Source of the DNA: Pandoraea communis
GTDB lineage: Bacteria > Pseudomonadota > Gammaproteobacteria > Burkholderiales > Burkholderiaceae
Length of the DNA stretch: 64,000 bases
Direction of reading: 5' to 3'
NCBI RefSeq assembly: GCF_902459745.1
Contig: NZ_CABPSJ010000001.1
Location: forward strand, 930,001-994,000
Below the pieces are notes generated by a model. The model had not been told where the DNA came from, ran no database searches, and saw only the letters and a list, made by a program, of their open reading frames with translations. This document shows, one piece after another, positions 45,705 through 54,500 of this stretch. Made by a program: the position numbers and the translations under genes. Numbering within the stretch: position 1 is the stretch's first letter; every line of letters begins with the position of its first letter.

Positions 45705-45728
45705 AGCCGCCTTCGGGCGGCTTTTTTT
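45705..45728 (+). terminator. Intrinsic terminator after the deaminase gene
   Basis: AGCCGCC-TTCG-GGCGGCT stem with a stable UUCG tetraloop and a run of seven T. Confidence 0.95.
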
Positions 45729-45884
45729 GCTCAGGCGTTCCTCGGAAAATCGGCATTCAGGCAGATGCTCGCTGTGCTGCGATCCAGCGCGGCACGCGCG
45801 AGCGCGTCGAGAGATTTTTCTTGTGCCACGCCGCACGCGCGCTCACATCGCGCTAAGCGTTGCCATCGCGGTTTTCCACAACGC

Positions 45885-45910
45885 AAAAAAACCGGCCTGA
45901 GCAGGCCGGC
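45885..45910 (-). terminator. Intrinsic terminator of the DUF4148 gene
   Basis: On the minus strand, CCGGCCT pairs with AGGCCGG around a 4-base loop and is followed by seven T. Confidence 0.92.
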
Positions 45911-45947
45911 TGTGTCGCATCGCTTGGGGTCGACGCGTTAGTGCAAC

Positions 45948-46262
45948 TTACGAACGGTTGTCCAGATCGAGCAGGTTGCGGTCGTTCAGTTGGGCACGTA
46001 CGTCAGCGCGCGTCAGCGAATCTGCCGGCGCAGCCTGTTGCGTTTGCGTTGCCGTGACCAGCGGCGTGCCGGTTTCGACTTGATTCAGTTGACCGTTGGC
46101 GCTGGCTTGCACCAGTTCGCTGCGCACTTCGGCGCGAGTGACCTGGCTTTGGGCAGCCACTTGCAGGTCGGAAACGTTATTGTCGTAACGGGCATCAGCG
46201 AAAGCAGAGGCCGAGACGAACGAAGTGGCGGCGACAACGGCAGCAAGGATACGGGCGTTCAT
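45948..46262 (-). CDS. DUF4148 family secreted protein
   Basis: 104 residues from the ATG at 46262. A signal peptide ends SASAFA at about residue 24. Two DUF4148-type segments follow (VTRAEVRSELVQASANGQLN and SLTRADVRAQLNDRNLLDLD). This small periplasmic family is abundant in Burkholderiaceae and of unknown function. Its own terminator isolates it as a single-gene unit. Confidence 0.85.
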   Translation of the reverse strand: MNARILAAVVAATSFVSASAFADARYDNNVSDLQVAAQSQVTRAEVRSELVQASANGQLNQVETGTPLVTATQTQQAAPADSLTRADVRAQLNDRNLLDLDNRS

Positions 46263-46695
46263 GGTAAGACTCCTGTCAATAGTTGATAACGGCTTCATCA
46301 GCTAGCGTTCGGGGCATCGGCAGCGATGGGTGCCCTGAGGCACTTCGTTTTGCTGCGTTGCGGTGTCCGTCGCGTTGGCATGGATGAATCTTAGGGAAAA
46401 CCCGTGGTTTTTTCGCAACTGAGCGTCTACAAAACGCAACCGATCGTCCGATTCGGAAAATCTATTTGAAATCAATAGGTTACTACCGATAAATCGGGTA
46501 AATGACGCACGGATGGCGCTTATCGGGCAGCGACTCGACGGGAAATGCCGCGATATGCAATGACTTGTTTGATCTAAAGGGGTTTCTTGCAGAGGGTGAC
46601 AGCAGTAGAGTGAGCTCATGATGAAGTCAATCGGCATCGTAAGTCGCGAGGTGCGCCGCACCGCGAACGACGCCGGTTCGTACAGGAGCAATACC
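46263..46695. other. 433-bp region with no confident gene
   Basis: AT-rich compared with the surroundings. I see two weak dyads, CTATT-N7-AATAG (46462-46478) and CCGAT-AA-ATCGG (46486-46497), that may be control sites for the DUF4148 gene. An in-frame extension of the next small gene could start at 46618. Confidence 0.5.
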
Positions 46696-46812
46696 ATGGC
46701 TGCCCTCGGTTCTTTCCTTCTGCTGGCGTGCGCTTCGCTGCTCACCGCTTCGTATCTGCGCAGCCGTGCCGCTCGTACGCACCGTCAACAGGCGCGAGTG
46801 ACGCGTCGCTGA
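46696..46812 (+). CDS. Very small single-pass membrane protein
   Basis: 38 residues: a hydrophobic segment (AALGSFLLLACASLLTASYL) then a strongly basic tail (RSRAARTHRQQARVTRR), giving one membrane helix with the tail inside. ACAGGAGCAATACC places a good ribosome site before the ATG at 46696. An upstream in-frame ATG at 46618 would add 26 residues. Family not recognised. Confidence 0.45.
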   Translation: MAALGSFLLLACASLLTASYLRSRAARTHRQQARVTRR

Positions 46813-47030
46813 TCCGGTTCACCGGTCAACTCGTTCCCCATAGGTATCGTCGGTTCGTTTGCGCGGTCTTATCGTTTCGCGCGATGAATCGGCCTTTCAG
46901 ACGTTTCATTATTTCGTTTTCAGCAATGCGCCCTTCCTCGGGATCGCATTTTTCTCCTTCGCCGGCGAGCGTAGATTGTCGGCAATGACGACGCCCACGG
47001 TGGACGTCTCGCCAGACAGGAGAAATGAAA

Positions 47031-47294
47031 ATGAAACAAGTTCTGATCGCTTCGGCCTTTGTTGCCGCATGTCTTACCGCAGGTGCTGTGAGCGCCGCCG
47101 AAAAGTCGCAACCGGCCGCACAGCCCCAGCAAACCCAGCAACAAGCACAAGCGCAAACGCAGGTGCAAACGCAGGTGCAAACGCAAGCCCAGCCGGGCCC
47201 TGTGGCCGCCTCGGTGCAAACGTCGACGGTCGCACCGGTGTATGAAGTGCCGGGCCGCGTGAATCGCGCCGGATCGATCTACTTCGGTCAGTAA
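47031..47294 (+). CDS. Secreted Gln-rich repeat protein
   Basis: 87 residues from the ATG at 47031, eight bases after AGGAG; an ATG six bases earlier is too close to the ribosome site. A signal peptide ends GAVSA-A near residue 22. The mature part is about one-third Gln (QPQQTQQQAQAQTQVQTQVQ) with a QTQV repeat, then a defined C terminus (EVPGRVNRAGSIYFGQ). Periplasmic or envelope location; function unknown. Confidence 0.6.
   Translation: MKQVLIASAFVAACLTAGAVSAAEKSQPAAQPQQTQQQAQAQTQVQTQVQTQAQPGPVAASVQTSTVAPVYEVPGRVNRAGSIYFGQ
47154..47184 (+). repeat. 12-bp tandem repeat inside the Gln-rich gene
   Basis: CAAACGCAGGTG occurs twice in tandem (47154, 47166), then a partial third copy CAAACGC. 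It encodes the QTQV repeats in frame, so copy number can change without a frameshift. Confidence 0.85.
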
Positions 47295-47300
47295 GTCTGT

Positions 47301-47341
47301 AAAAAAAACGGCAGGCCGGGGAGTCATCCACCGGCCTGCCG
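47301..47341 (-). terminator. Intrinsic terminator, T-run on the minus strand
   Basis: CGGCAGGCCGG pairs with CCGGCCTGCCG; the eight A at 47301-47308 read as a T-run on the minus strand. It probably ends the uppP transcript, 120 bp past that gene, and may also help end the Gln-rich gene. Confidence 0.8.
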
Positions 47342-47462
47342 GGGTCCCGGTTCGCGGGACGTTCTGCTCGCTTCCTCCTCAACTCCCCCCGCTTCCCCTC
47401 AATAGGTTCGCGTCATCGCGAAGGCAGCACCTGACGGGCTACCCTCGTCGAAGTCCATCGCT

Positions 47463-48314
47463 TTACAGAGACTGACTTGCGGCCAGCACGACGGCCGAGG
47501 CCACGAGACAGTAGATGCCGAACAGATACCAACGGCCGCGTTCGAGCCAGCGCGACAGCCAGCGCAGCGCCACCAGACCGGCGAGGAAGCTGAACGCCAT
47601 GCCGACGAGACTCGGCGTGAGCACCGTCATGAAGTGGCCCGAGAATGTCTGCGCGCCGCCGGACTTGTACAGCCGATAGGCCTCTTTGACGATCACCGGC
47701 GGTGTGAGCACCACGGCCAGCGCGAAGCTGAATTCTTCGACGCGAACTTTATCGAGTCCACGCAGCATGCCCGTCGAGATGGTCGAGCCCGAGCGCGAGA
47801 AACCGCGGAAGGGCAGGCAGATGCCTTGCACCGCACCGATCCAGGCGGAGTCGGCGCCGCGCATCGGACGATCGCCCATCGGCGGACGCCGGGTGCCGGA
47901 GATCAGAATCAGAATGCCCGCCATCGCGAGACCGGCCGAGATGATGTACATGTTGCCGAACAGATGCTCGATCTCGGAATGCCCGGTGCCGCGCATCAAC
48001 ACCTTCTCGATGAAGAACATCAGCGCCAGCCCGATCACCCCGGTGAAGGCTGTCGCGATGATCACCTGTTTGGCGTTGTGAATGAAATCGTACTTCGACG
48101 AGAAGTAGCGCTCTCTCCACGACTTCCAGAAATAGACGATGACCGCGAGCATCGTGCCGGTGTGCAGCATGACCAGCAACAACGTCATGGCAGGCGCCGA
48201 CGGATCAAGCCCCATGAGCTTCTCGGCCATGATGACGTGCGCCGAACTCGACACGGGAAGCAACTCCGCCACGCCCTGCACAATCGCGAGCACAAGCACT
48301 TGCAGATAATCCAT
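47463..48314 (-). CDS. uppP: Undecaprenyl-diphosphatase
   Basis: 283 residues, about eight membrane helices. The catalytic QGVAE (QxxxE) motif with LLPVSSSAH is at about 14-28, and the second motif GFSRSGSTIS matches PGxSRSxxT except that the Pro-Gly is Arg-Gly. It recycles undecaprenyl carrier for peptidoglycan synthesis and gives bacitracin tolerance. Start at 48314 (MDYLQVLVLAIVQ), with AAGGA before it. The altered first residue of motif two puts it in a less common BacA subgroup. Confidence 0.88.
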   Translation of the reverse strand: MDYLQVLVLAIVQGVAELLPVSSSAHVIMAEKLMGLDPSAPAMTLLLVMLHTGTMLAVIVYFWKSWRERYFSSKYDFIHNAKQVIIATAFTGVIGLALMFFIEKVLMRGTGHSEIEHLFGNMYIISAGLAMAGILILISGTRRPPMGDRPMRGADSAWIGAVQGICLPFRGFSRSGSTISTGMLRGLDKVRVEEFSFALAVVLTPPVIVKEAYRLYKSGGAQTFSGHFMTVLTPSLVGMAFSFLAGLVALRWLSRWLERGRWYLFGIYCLVASAVVLAASQSL

Positions 48315-48474
48315 GCGTAATCCTTGAGAAATGGGCAAGGACGGTACGCCGCATTCGTGACATTTTCGTGACAGTCACATGACGCCGGCAGCCGGTTGCC
48401 TGCCCCCAACCGGCTGCCCGGCATCATACTCCGACTGAATTGGCAGGAAATGAGGTATTGAGTCGGCGGGACAA

Positions 48475-49791
48475 TCAACCGGCCAGACCACGCAGTGCCT
48501 GATCGAGATCCGCGAGCAAATCGTCGATGTGCTCGATGCCGATCGACAGGCGCACCGTCTCTTCGCTCACCCCCGCCTTGCGCAGTTCATCCGGCGAGAG
48601 CTGACGGTGCGTGGTCGACGCCGGGTGCGTGGCGAGCGACTTGGCGTCGCCGATGTTGACCAGACGCGTGAAGAGTTGAAGCGCATCCTGAAACGCTGCG
48701 CCCGCTGTGCGTCCCCCCTTCACGCCGAAGGTCAGAATGCCTGGGCCGCGCCCCGACAAGTACCGTTCCACGAGCGCGTGATCCGGATGCTCCGGCAGTC
48801 CCGCGTAGTTGACCCATTCCACCTTCGGATGCGTCTTGAGAAACTGCGCGACCTTCAGGGCGTTCTCGGTGATGCGATCGAGCCGCAGGGCCAGTGTTTC
48901 GATGCCTTGCAGGATCTGGAACGCGTTGAACGGCGAGATGGCTGCGCCCGTATTGCGCAACGGCACCACACGCGCGCGGCCGATATACGCTGCCGCACCG
49001 AACGCCTCCGTGTACACGACACCGTGATAGCTCACGTCCGGCTCGTTCAGACGCTTGAAACGCACCTTGTGATCGGCCCACGGGAATTTGCCGGAGTCGA
49101 CGATAGCGCCGCCCAGGCTCGTGCCGTGGCCCCCAAGATATTTCGTGAGCGAATGCACGACGATATCCGCACCGTGCTCGAACGGGCGCAGCAGATAGGG
49201 CGACGGCACCGTGTTGTCGATGATGAGCGGAATGCCGTGACGGTGCGCAATCTCCGCGAGCTTCGCGATATCGGTGATGTTGCCCAGCGGGTTGCCGACC
49301 GACTCCGCGAAGATGGCCTTGGTGTTGGCATCGATGAGCGGCTCGAACGATTCCGGCTCGCGCGGATCGGCGAAACGCGTGGTGATGCCCGAGAGCGGCA
49401 ACGTGTGCGCCAGCAGGTTGTAAGTGCCGCCGTACAGCGTGCTGGCGGCGACGATATTGTCACCGGCCTCGGCGATCGTCTGAATGGCGTAAGTGACAGC
49501 GGCCTGACCGGACGCGAGCGCCAACGCCGCCACCCCGCCTTCGAGCGCGGCGACACGCTGCTCCAGCACGTCCTGCGTCGGGTTCATGATGCGCGTGTAG
49601 ATGTTGCCCGGCACCTTGAGGTCAAACAGATCGGCACCGTGCTGCGTGTCGTCGAAGGCGTAGGCCACCGTCTGGTAGATCGGCACCGCCACGGCGCGCG
49701 TGGTCGGATCGGGCCGGTAGCCGCCATGTACGGCCAGCGTCTCGAGACGCCATTGCGGGGCTTGCCGGGTTGCGTCGGTCTTGTCGGTCAT
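48475..49791 (-). CDS. metY: O-acetylhomoserine sulfhydrylase (aminocarboxypropyltransferase)
   Basis: 438 residues from the ATG at 49791, with GGAG eight bases before it. A Cys/Met-metabolism PLP enzyme: [49 protein letters not shown] and the PLP Lys in [18 protein letters not shown]. It makes homocysteine from O-acetylhomoserine and sulfide. I found no SAM riboswitch fold upstream, though I could not fold the RNA. It is separated from uppP by 160 bp. Confidence 0.93.
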   Translation of the reverse strand: MTDKTDATRQAPQWRLETLAVHGGYRPDPTTRAVAVPIYQTVAYAFDDTQHGADLFDLKVPGNIYTRIMNPTQDVLEQRVAALEGGVAALALASGQAAVTYAIQTIAEAGDNIVAASTLYGGTYNLLAHTLPLSGITTRFADPREPESFEPLIDANTKAIFAESVGNPLGNITDIAKLAEIAHRHGIPLIIDNTVPSPYLLRPFEHGADIVVHSLTKYLGGHGTSLGGAIVDSGKFPWADHKVRFKRLNEPDVSYHGVVYTEAFGAAAYIGRARVVPLRNTGAAISPFNAFQILQGIETLALRLDRITENALKVAQFLKTHPKVEWVNYAGLPEHPDHALVERYLSGRGPGILTFGVKGGRTAGAAFQDALQLFTRLVNIGDAKSLATHPASTTHRQLSPDELRKAGVSEETVRLSIGIEHIDDLLADLDQALRGLAG

Positions 49792-50026
49792 GTCGAATGT
49801 CTCCGGATAAACGTGATGTTCCATTGGTGGAACGATTTGATTAGATATCCAACGGCATTCTAAACGGCAGCGCGCGCCTGGCTTATCTCCGATTGGCAGA
49901 TGCTTAGCGAGGCACGTCCCGCAATCGTTCGTAATACGACATGCGACGGGCGCGCTATCTGACACGCTACCGGCTGGCTATACTCGTTCGCACGCCGCCA
50001 CAGCACCTTCCGGGAGACGCATTGCC

Positions 50027-50983
50027 ATGCTATTCAGCCTTATGGATCTTGCGCACCAAACGCATCGTATGAGCCGCGTCTCGTTGCGAATTGCGCGGCG
50101 CGTCAGATCTCGGCTCGCCATTGCAATTGCCTGTGTCTCATTCGGATGGCTTGGCAGCGCCTTCGCGCAGGAGAAGGTGAGCTTCCCTTCGCTGGATACC
50201 GGCAACAACGGCGTGCCCGTGATGATCGACGCCTATTTGTTTCGAGCGGCCAACGCCAGCAGCCCCACGCCCGCCGTGGTCTTCATGCATGGCTGCAACG
50301 GGATGTTCACACGCAAGGGCAAGATCGACGGCCGCGAGCTCGATTGGGCGCGGCGGTTGAACGCGCAAGGCTACGCAGTGCTGGCGGTGGATAGCTTCAC
50401 CTCGCGGGCGCAGCCCAGCGAGTGCGCCAACAACGGCCCCGTGCGGCCTTCGGTGGAGCGTCCCGGCGATGCCTACGGCGCATTGCGCTACCTTCAGGCC
50501 TTGCCGGACATCCGCCCGGATCGCATCGCTTTGATGGGTTGGTCGCACGGCGGCGGCACGGTTTTGTTCTCTATCGGCCCCAAGAGCCCCGGACGCACGC
50601 GGGACAAGGACACCCAACCGGCGCCGGATTTTGTCGCCGCCATCGCGTTCTATCCCGGCTGGTGCAACACGAAGGCGCAGGGCGCGGACTGGTCAACGCC
50701 GATCCCGCTGTTGCTCCTCACCGGTGCCGACGACGTCTGGACCAAAGCCGTTCCCTGCGACGCCTTCGTGCACGACGCGACCGCTCGGGGTGCACCGATC
50801 ACGTTCCACATCTATCCGGGTGCGGTGCACGACTTCGACTACCCCAATCTGCCCGTACGCAATCGACCGGAATTCGCCAACCCGCGCACCCACGTCGTGC
50901 CGATCACCGGCACCCAGCCGGAAGCCAGAGACGATGCCATCGCGCGCGTGACAGCATTTCTTGCAAAAGCGTTCGGGAAGTAA
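50027..50983 (+). CDS. Exported alpha/beta hydrolase (dienelactone hydrolase-like)
   Basis: 318 residues. The basic N terminus (RIARRVRSRLAIAIACVSFG) and a cleavage site after GSAFA near residue 47 point to the periplasm. The hydrolase core has VVFMHGCNGMF (oxyanion loop), nucleophile Ser in MGWSHGGGTV, Asp in LLLTGADDVW and His in YPGAVHDFDY. The start at 50027 has a GGGAG ribosome site, but the ATG at 50069 would give a more normal signal peptide. Substrate unknown. Confidence 0.8.
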   Translation: MLFSLMDLAHQTHRMSRVSLRIARRVRSRLAIAIACVSFGWLGSAFAQEKVSFPSLDTGNNGVPVMIDAYLFRAANASSPTPAVVFMHGCNGMFTRKGKIDGRELDWARRLNAQGYAVLAVDSFTSRAQPSECANNGPVRPSVERPGDAYGALRYLQALPDIRPDRIALMGWSHGGGTVLFSIGPKSPGRTRDKDTQPAPDFVAAIAFYPGWCNTKAQGADWSTPIPLLLLTGADDVWTKAVPCDAFVHDATARGAPITFHIYPGAVHDFDYPNLPVRNRPEFANPRTHVVPITGTQPEARDDAIARVTAFLAKAFGK

Positions 50984-51066
50984 TTGTCGAGCGAATTCGG
51001 TAGTGCATTCGCCACATCGGCCAGAAGTGCCCGTCCCATGGTCGTTTCCAGGCGAAATGACGAAAC

Positions 51067-51312
51067 TTTTCCACTGGAAATCCACAGCTTATTCATGAAA
51101 AAAGCCGGGGATATCCACAGGAAATCCACCGGCTTGCTCTGGGTTGTGCACGGCATATCCACCACCTATCCACAGGATATTCACCGGTTATCTGTATTGC
51201 TCAGGCGACTTATCCCCTGGCTTTCCACCGGCTATCACCTGGCTATCCACAGGGTTGCCCACAAGGGCTTCACAGCTTACTCACAGTGTTATCGACAGAC
51301 TTGTCCACAGAC
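51067..51312 (+). repeat. Array of about 22 DnaA-box-like units in an 11-bp register
   Basis: Units read TTTTCCACTGG, AAATCCACAGC, TTATTCATGAA and so on; the consensus is NTATCCACMGG, close to the DnaA box TTATCCACA. The first 17 units (51067-51253) keep an exact 11-bp step; then five looser units of 10-13 bp end with TTATCGACAGAC and TTGTCCACAGAC. TATCCACAGG occurs exactly three times (51112, 51167, 51244). Units at 51100, 51133 and 51199 are badly decayed. No unit is a perfect TTATCCACA, but several differ by one base. All face the same way. Confidence 0.85.
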
Positions 51313-51427
51313 GCCCCCTTGTGGGTCAGCACCCATCTCATCAAGTTACGTATCAAGAAAGCGCACAACGCAAGATCCGTCGCCCCGGCACCTCCCGCTG
51401 TGTCCTGCGAACGCCCATGGCCCTCCC

Positions 51428-51457
51428 AAAAAAACAGGACGCCATCAGGCGTCCTGT
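51428..51457 (-). terminator. Intrinsic terminator of uvrA
   Basis: ACAGGACGCC pairs with GGCGTCCTGT around a 4-base loop; the A-run at 51428-51434 is the T-run of the minus-strand transcript. Confidence 0.95.
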
Positions 51458-51500
51458 ATGTGGCCCGCGAACTGCGCGAACCGAGGGTCGACTCGACCGG

Positions 51501-54500
51501 CTACTTCGCCGTGGCGGCTTCCTCCGACTTCGTTGTCGATACCCCGGACGCCGCCGTCTGCGCGAGTACCGGTTTGAGCGCAACACCGGTATGACTCGCA
51601 GCAACCTTCGTCAGCGCATCGGGCGACATCGCCGCCACCACTGTCCCGCCGTTCTTGCCGCCTTCCGGCCCCATGTCGACGATCCAGTCCGCCTCGGCAA
51701 TCACATCGAGGTTGTGCTCGATCACAACAACGGTATGCCCGCCGTTCACCAGCCGGTGCAGCACATTGATGAGCCGCGCCACGTCCGCCATGTGAAGGCC
51801 AACCGTCGGCTCGTCGAGTACATACAGCGTGTGGGGCGGCTTCTGCCCGCGCCGCGTGATGTCGTCGCGGACCTTGGTCAACTCCGTCACCAGCTTGATA
51901 CGTTGCGCTTCGCCGCCCGACAGCGTCGGCGACGGCTGTCCCAATGTGAGATAGCCAAGCCCGACGTCCTTCATCAGTTGCAGCGGATGGGCAATGCTCG
52001 TCATCGACGCGAAGAATTCGACGGCTTCGTCCACTTCCATCGTCAGCACATCGCCAATGCTCTTGCCGCGCCAGGTGACGGCCAGCGTCTCGGCATTGAA
52101 GCGCTGACCGTGACACACGTCACACAGCACCTTCACGTCGGCAAGAAAGCTCATGCCGATGGTGCGCACGCCTTGTCCTTCGCATGCCGGACAACGGCCG
52201 TCGCCTGTGTTGAACGAGAATCGCGATGCCGAGTAACCGCGCGCACGTGCTTCGAGCGTATCCGCAAACAGCCGTCGAATCGTGTCCCAGAAGCCGATGT
52301 ATGTGGCCGGGCACGAGCGGGGTGTCTTGCCGATGGGCGTCTGGTCGACTTCGAGTACGCGATCAATCGCCTCCCAGCCGGTCACCGACTCGCAGCCATG
52401 CCACGCGTGCACCACCGGACGGCGCGGTTCTGCGGATACCGCCGACTTCGCGCGCGGCTTGCCATCCGCTTTCACTGCATGACGCACCGTGCCCTTGCGC
52501 GCACGTCGCTCCGCCGGTGACGACAATACCGAACGCCCCACCGCATCGAGCAGGTTCGTCATCAGCACGTCGCGTGCCAACGTCGATTTTCCGGAGCCGG
52601 AGACACCGGTAATCGCCGTAAGCCGCGATAACGGCAACGACGCCGTCACGTGCTTCAGGTTATGCAGCGTTGCACCGTGCACCGCCAGCCAGTTCGGCGG
52701 CACCGCCTCGACACCCTTGGCAGACGCCCTCACCTCACGGCGCGGTTCAAGCGGATGCTGCAACGGATGCGCCAGGAACTTGCCGGTGAGCGACTCGGGG
52801 TGGGCGGCCAGATCGGCCACACTGCCCTGCGCGACGAGCGTGCCGCCTCGTTTGCCCGCGCCCGGACCAATGTCGATGATGTGATCGGCGCGACGAATCG
52901 TATCTTCGTCATGCTCGACCACGACCAGCGTGTTGCCCTGATCGCCCAGCTTGCGCAACGCGCCGAGCAGAATGCCGTTATCGCGCGGGTGCAAGCCGAT
53001 GGTCGGCTCGTCCAGCACATAGCAAACGCCCTGCAGGTTGCTGCCCAACTGCGCCGCCAGGCGAATGCGTTGCGACTCGCCGCCCGAGAGCGTCGGCGCG
53101 GCGCGATCGAGCGTGAGGTAGCCGAGCCCGACTTCCTCCAGAAATTCCAGACGCCCCTGAATCTCGCTGATCAGATCGCGCGCGATGCTCGCATCGCGCC
53201 CGTGCAGTTCGAGTTGCTGAATCCACGCGCGCACGTCGCTCACGGTCCACTGCGCGACGTCGGAGATCGCGTGTTCGTCGAACGTCACCGCACGCGCGAC
53301 GGTATTGAGCCGTGCACCGTGGCAATCCGGACACGGCTGATCGCCCACGTCTTCCGGCTCCTGCTCCTGCGACGGCAGCGAATGCTCACGCCCCCGGTTG
53401 TCCTGATTGAGCACCGTGTCGTCGAACGCTTCGCGCTGCTCGCGCGTAAGCGCGAGACCCGTGCCCACACACGTCGAACACCAGCCGTGCTTGCTGTTGA
53501 ACGAGAACATGCGCGGATCGAGATCCGGATAGCTCGTGCCGCACACCGGGCACGCGCGCTTGACCGAGAACACCTCGATCTCGCCCACGCCTTCACCCGG
53601 CTGTTCATTGGACATGGTGTCGCCGAGACCGTCGAGCGGGGCGAGCAGATGCATGACACCCTTGCCCAACTCGAGCGCCGCCGCGAGCAACGTGCGCAGC
53701 AAGCCTTCGTTCTCGGGCGCGATCACCACGTCGCCCACCGGCAGTTCGATCGTGTGCTCACGGAAGCGATCGAGCTTCGGCCACGGATCGACCGGCAAGA
53801 ACACGCCATCGACACGCAGGTGCGAATGCCCGCGCGCCTTGGCCCACTTCGCCAGATCGGTGTAAATCCCCTTGCGGCCCACCACCAGCGGTGCGAGCAA
53901 GCCCACGTGCTGGCCGCGACGGTCACGCATCAGTTGTGCAACGATGGAATCCGGACTCTGCGCCGTGACAGGCGCACCGTCATGAATGCAGTGCTGAATG
54001 CCGAGCTTGACGTACAGCAGACGCAGGAAGTGCCAGACTTCCGTCGTCGTTGCCACGGTACTCTTGCGCCCGCCGCGCGACAGACGCTGCTCGATGGCGA
54101 CGGTCGGCGGAATGCCGTACACGGCGTCCACTTCCGGACGCCCCGCCGGCTGCACGATGGACCGCGCATAAGCATTGAGCGACTCGAGATAACGGCGCTG
54201 CCCTTCGTTGAAGAGAATATCGAACGCGAGCGTCGACTTACCCGACCCCGAAACACCGGTAATCACACTGAACTTGCCGCGCGGAATCGCAACGTCGAGC
54301 GACTTCAAGTTGTGCTCGCGTGCATTGACGATACGAATATCATCGCCACCCGCAGGCTTACGATGCGCGCGCGCTGCACGCAACGCCGTTTGCAGCGGCA
54401 TGCCGGGGTCGCCAGCAGGTCTGGCCGCCGCCACCGCTTGCCCCGGCGCGACCACCGTGCGTTCGTAGTCGGCCAAGGCGCGTCCGGTATGCGAACCCTC

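Larger units (their letters stand above)
50984..51500. other. 517-bp intergenic region carrying the DnaA-box-like array
   Basis: Lies between the hydrolase and uvrA, which run toward each other. From left to right: an 83-bp spacer, the 11-bp periodic array (51067-51312), a spacer without clear features and the uvrA terminator. Frames are open across it only because stop codons are scarce; the 11-bp period is not a coding signature. Confidence 0.75.

Noticed and set aside
45760-45850. A 29-residue minus-strand frame with a GTG start (basic, Trp-containing)
   Set aside because: It is too short, with no ribosome site, and lies between two terminators; possibly a remnant but not supportable.
49792-50026. 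A SAM-responsive riboswitch before metY
   Set aside because: I could not see the conserved core of any SAM riboswitch class by eye; a covariance-model search would settle it.
51067-51312. CRISPR array
   Set aside because: Units are 11 bp and contiguous, with no spacers and no cas genes nearby.
50984-51500. Calling this the chromosomal origin oriC
   Set aside because: The gene neighbourhood (dnaA, dnaN, rpmH, parAB) is absent and the boxes are degenerate, so only a DnaA-like array is claimed.
50984-51577. A 197-codon open frame across the DnaA-like array
   Set aside because: The array period is 11 bp, not a multiple of three, other frames are also largely open, the frame runs over the uvrA terminator, and no ribosome site precedes it.
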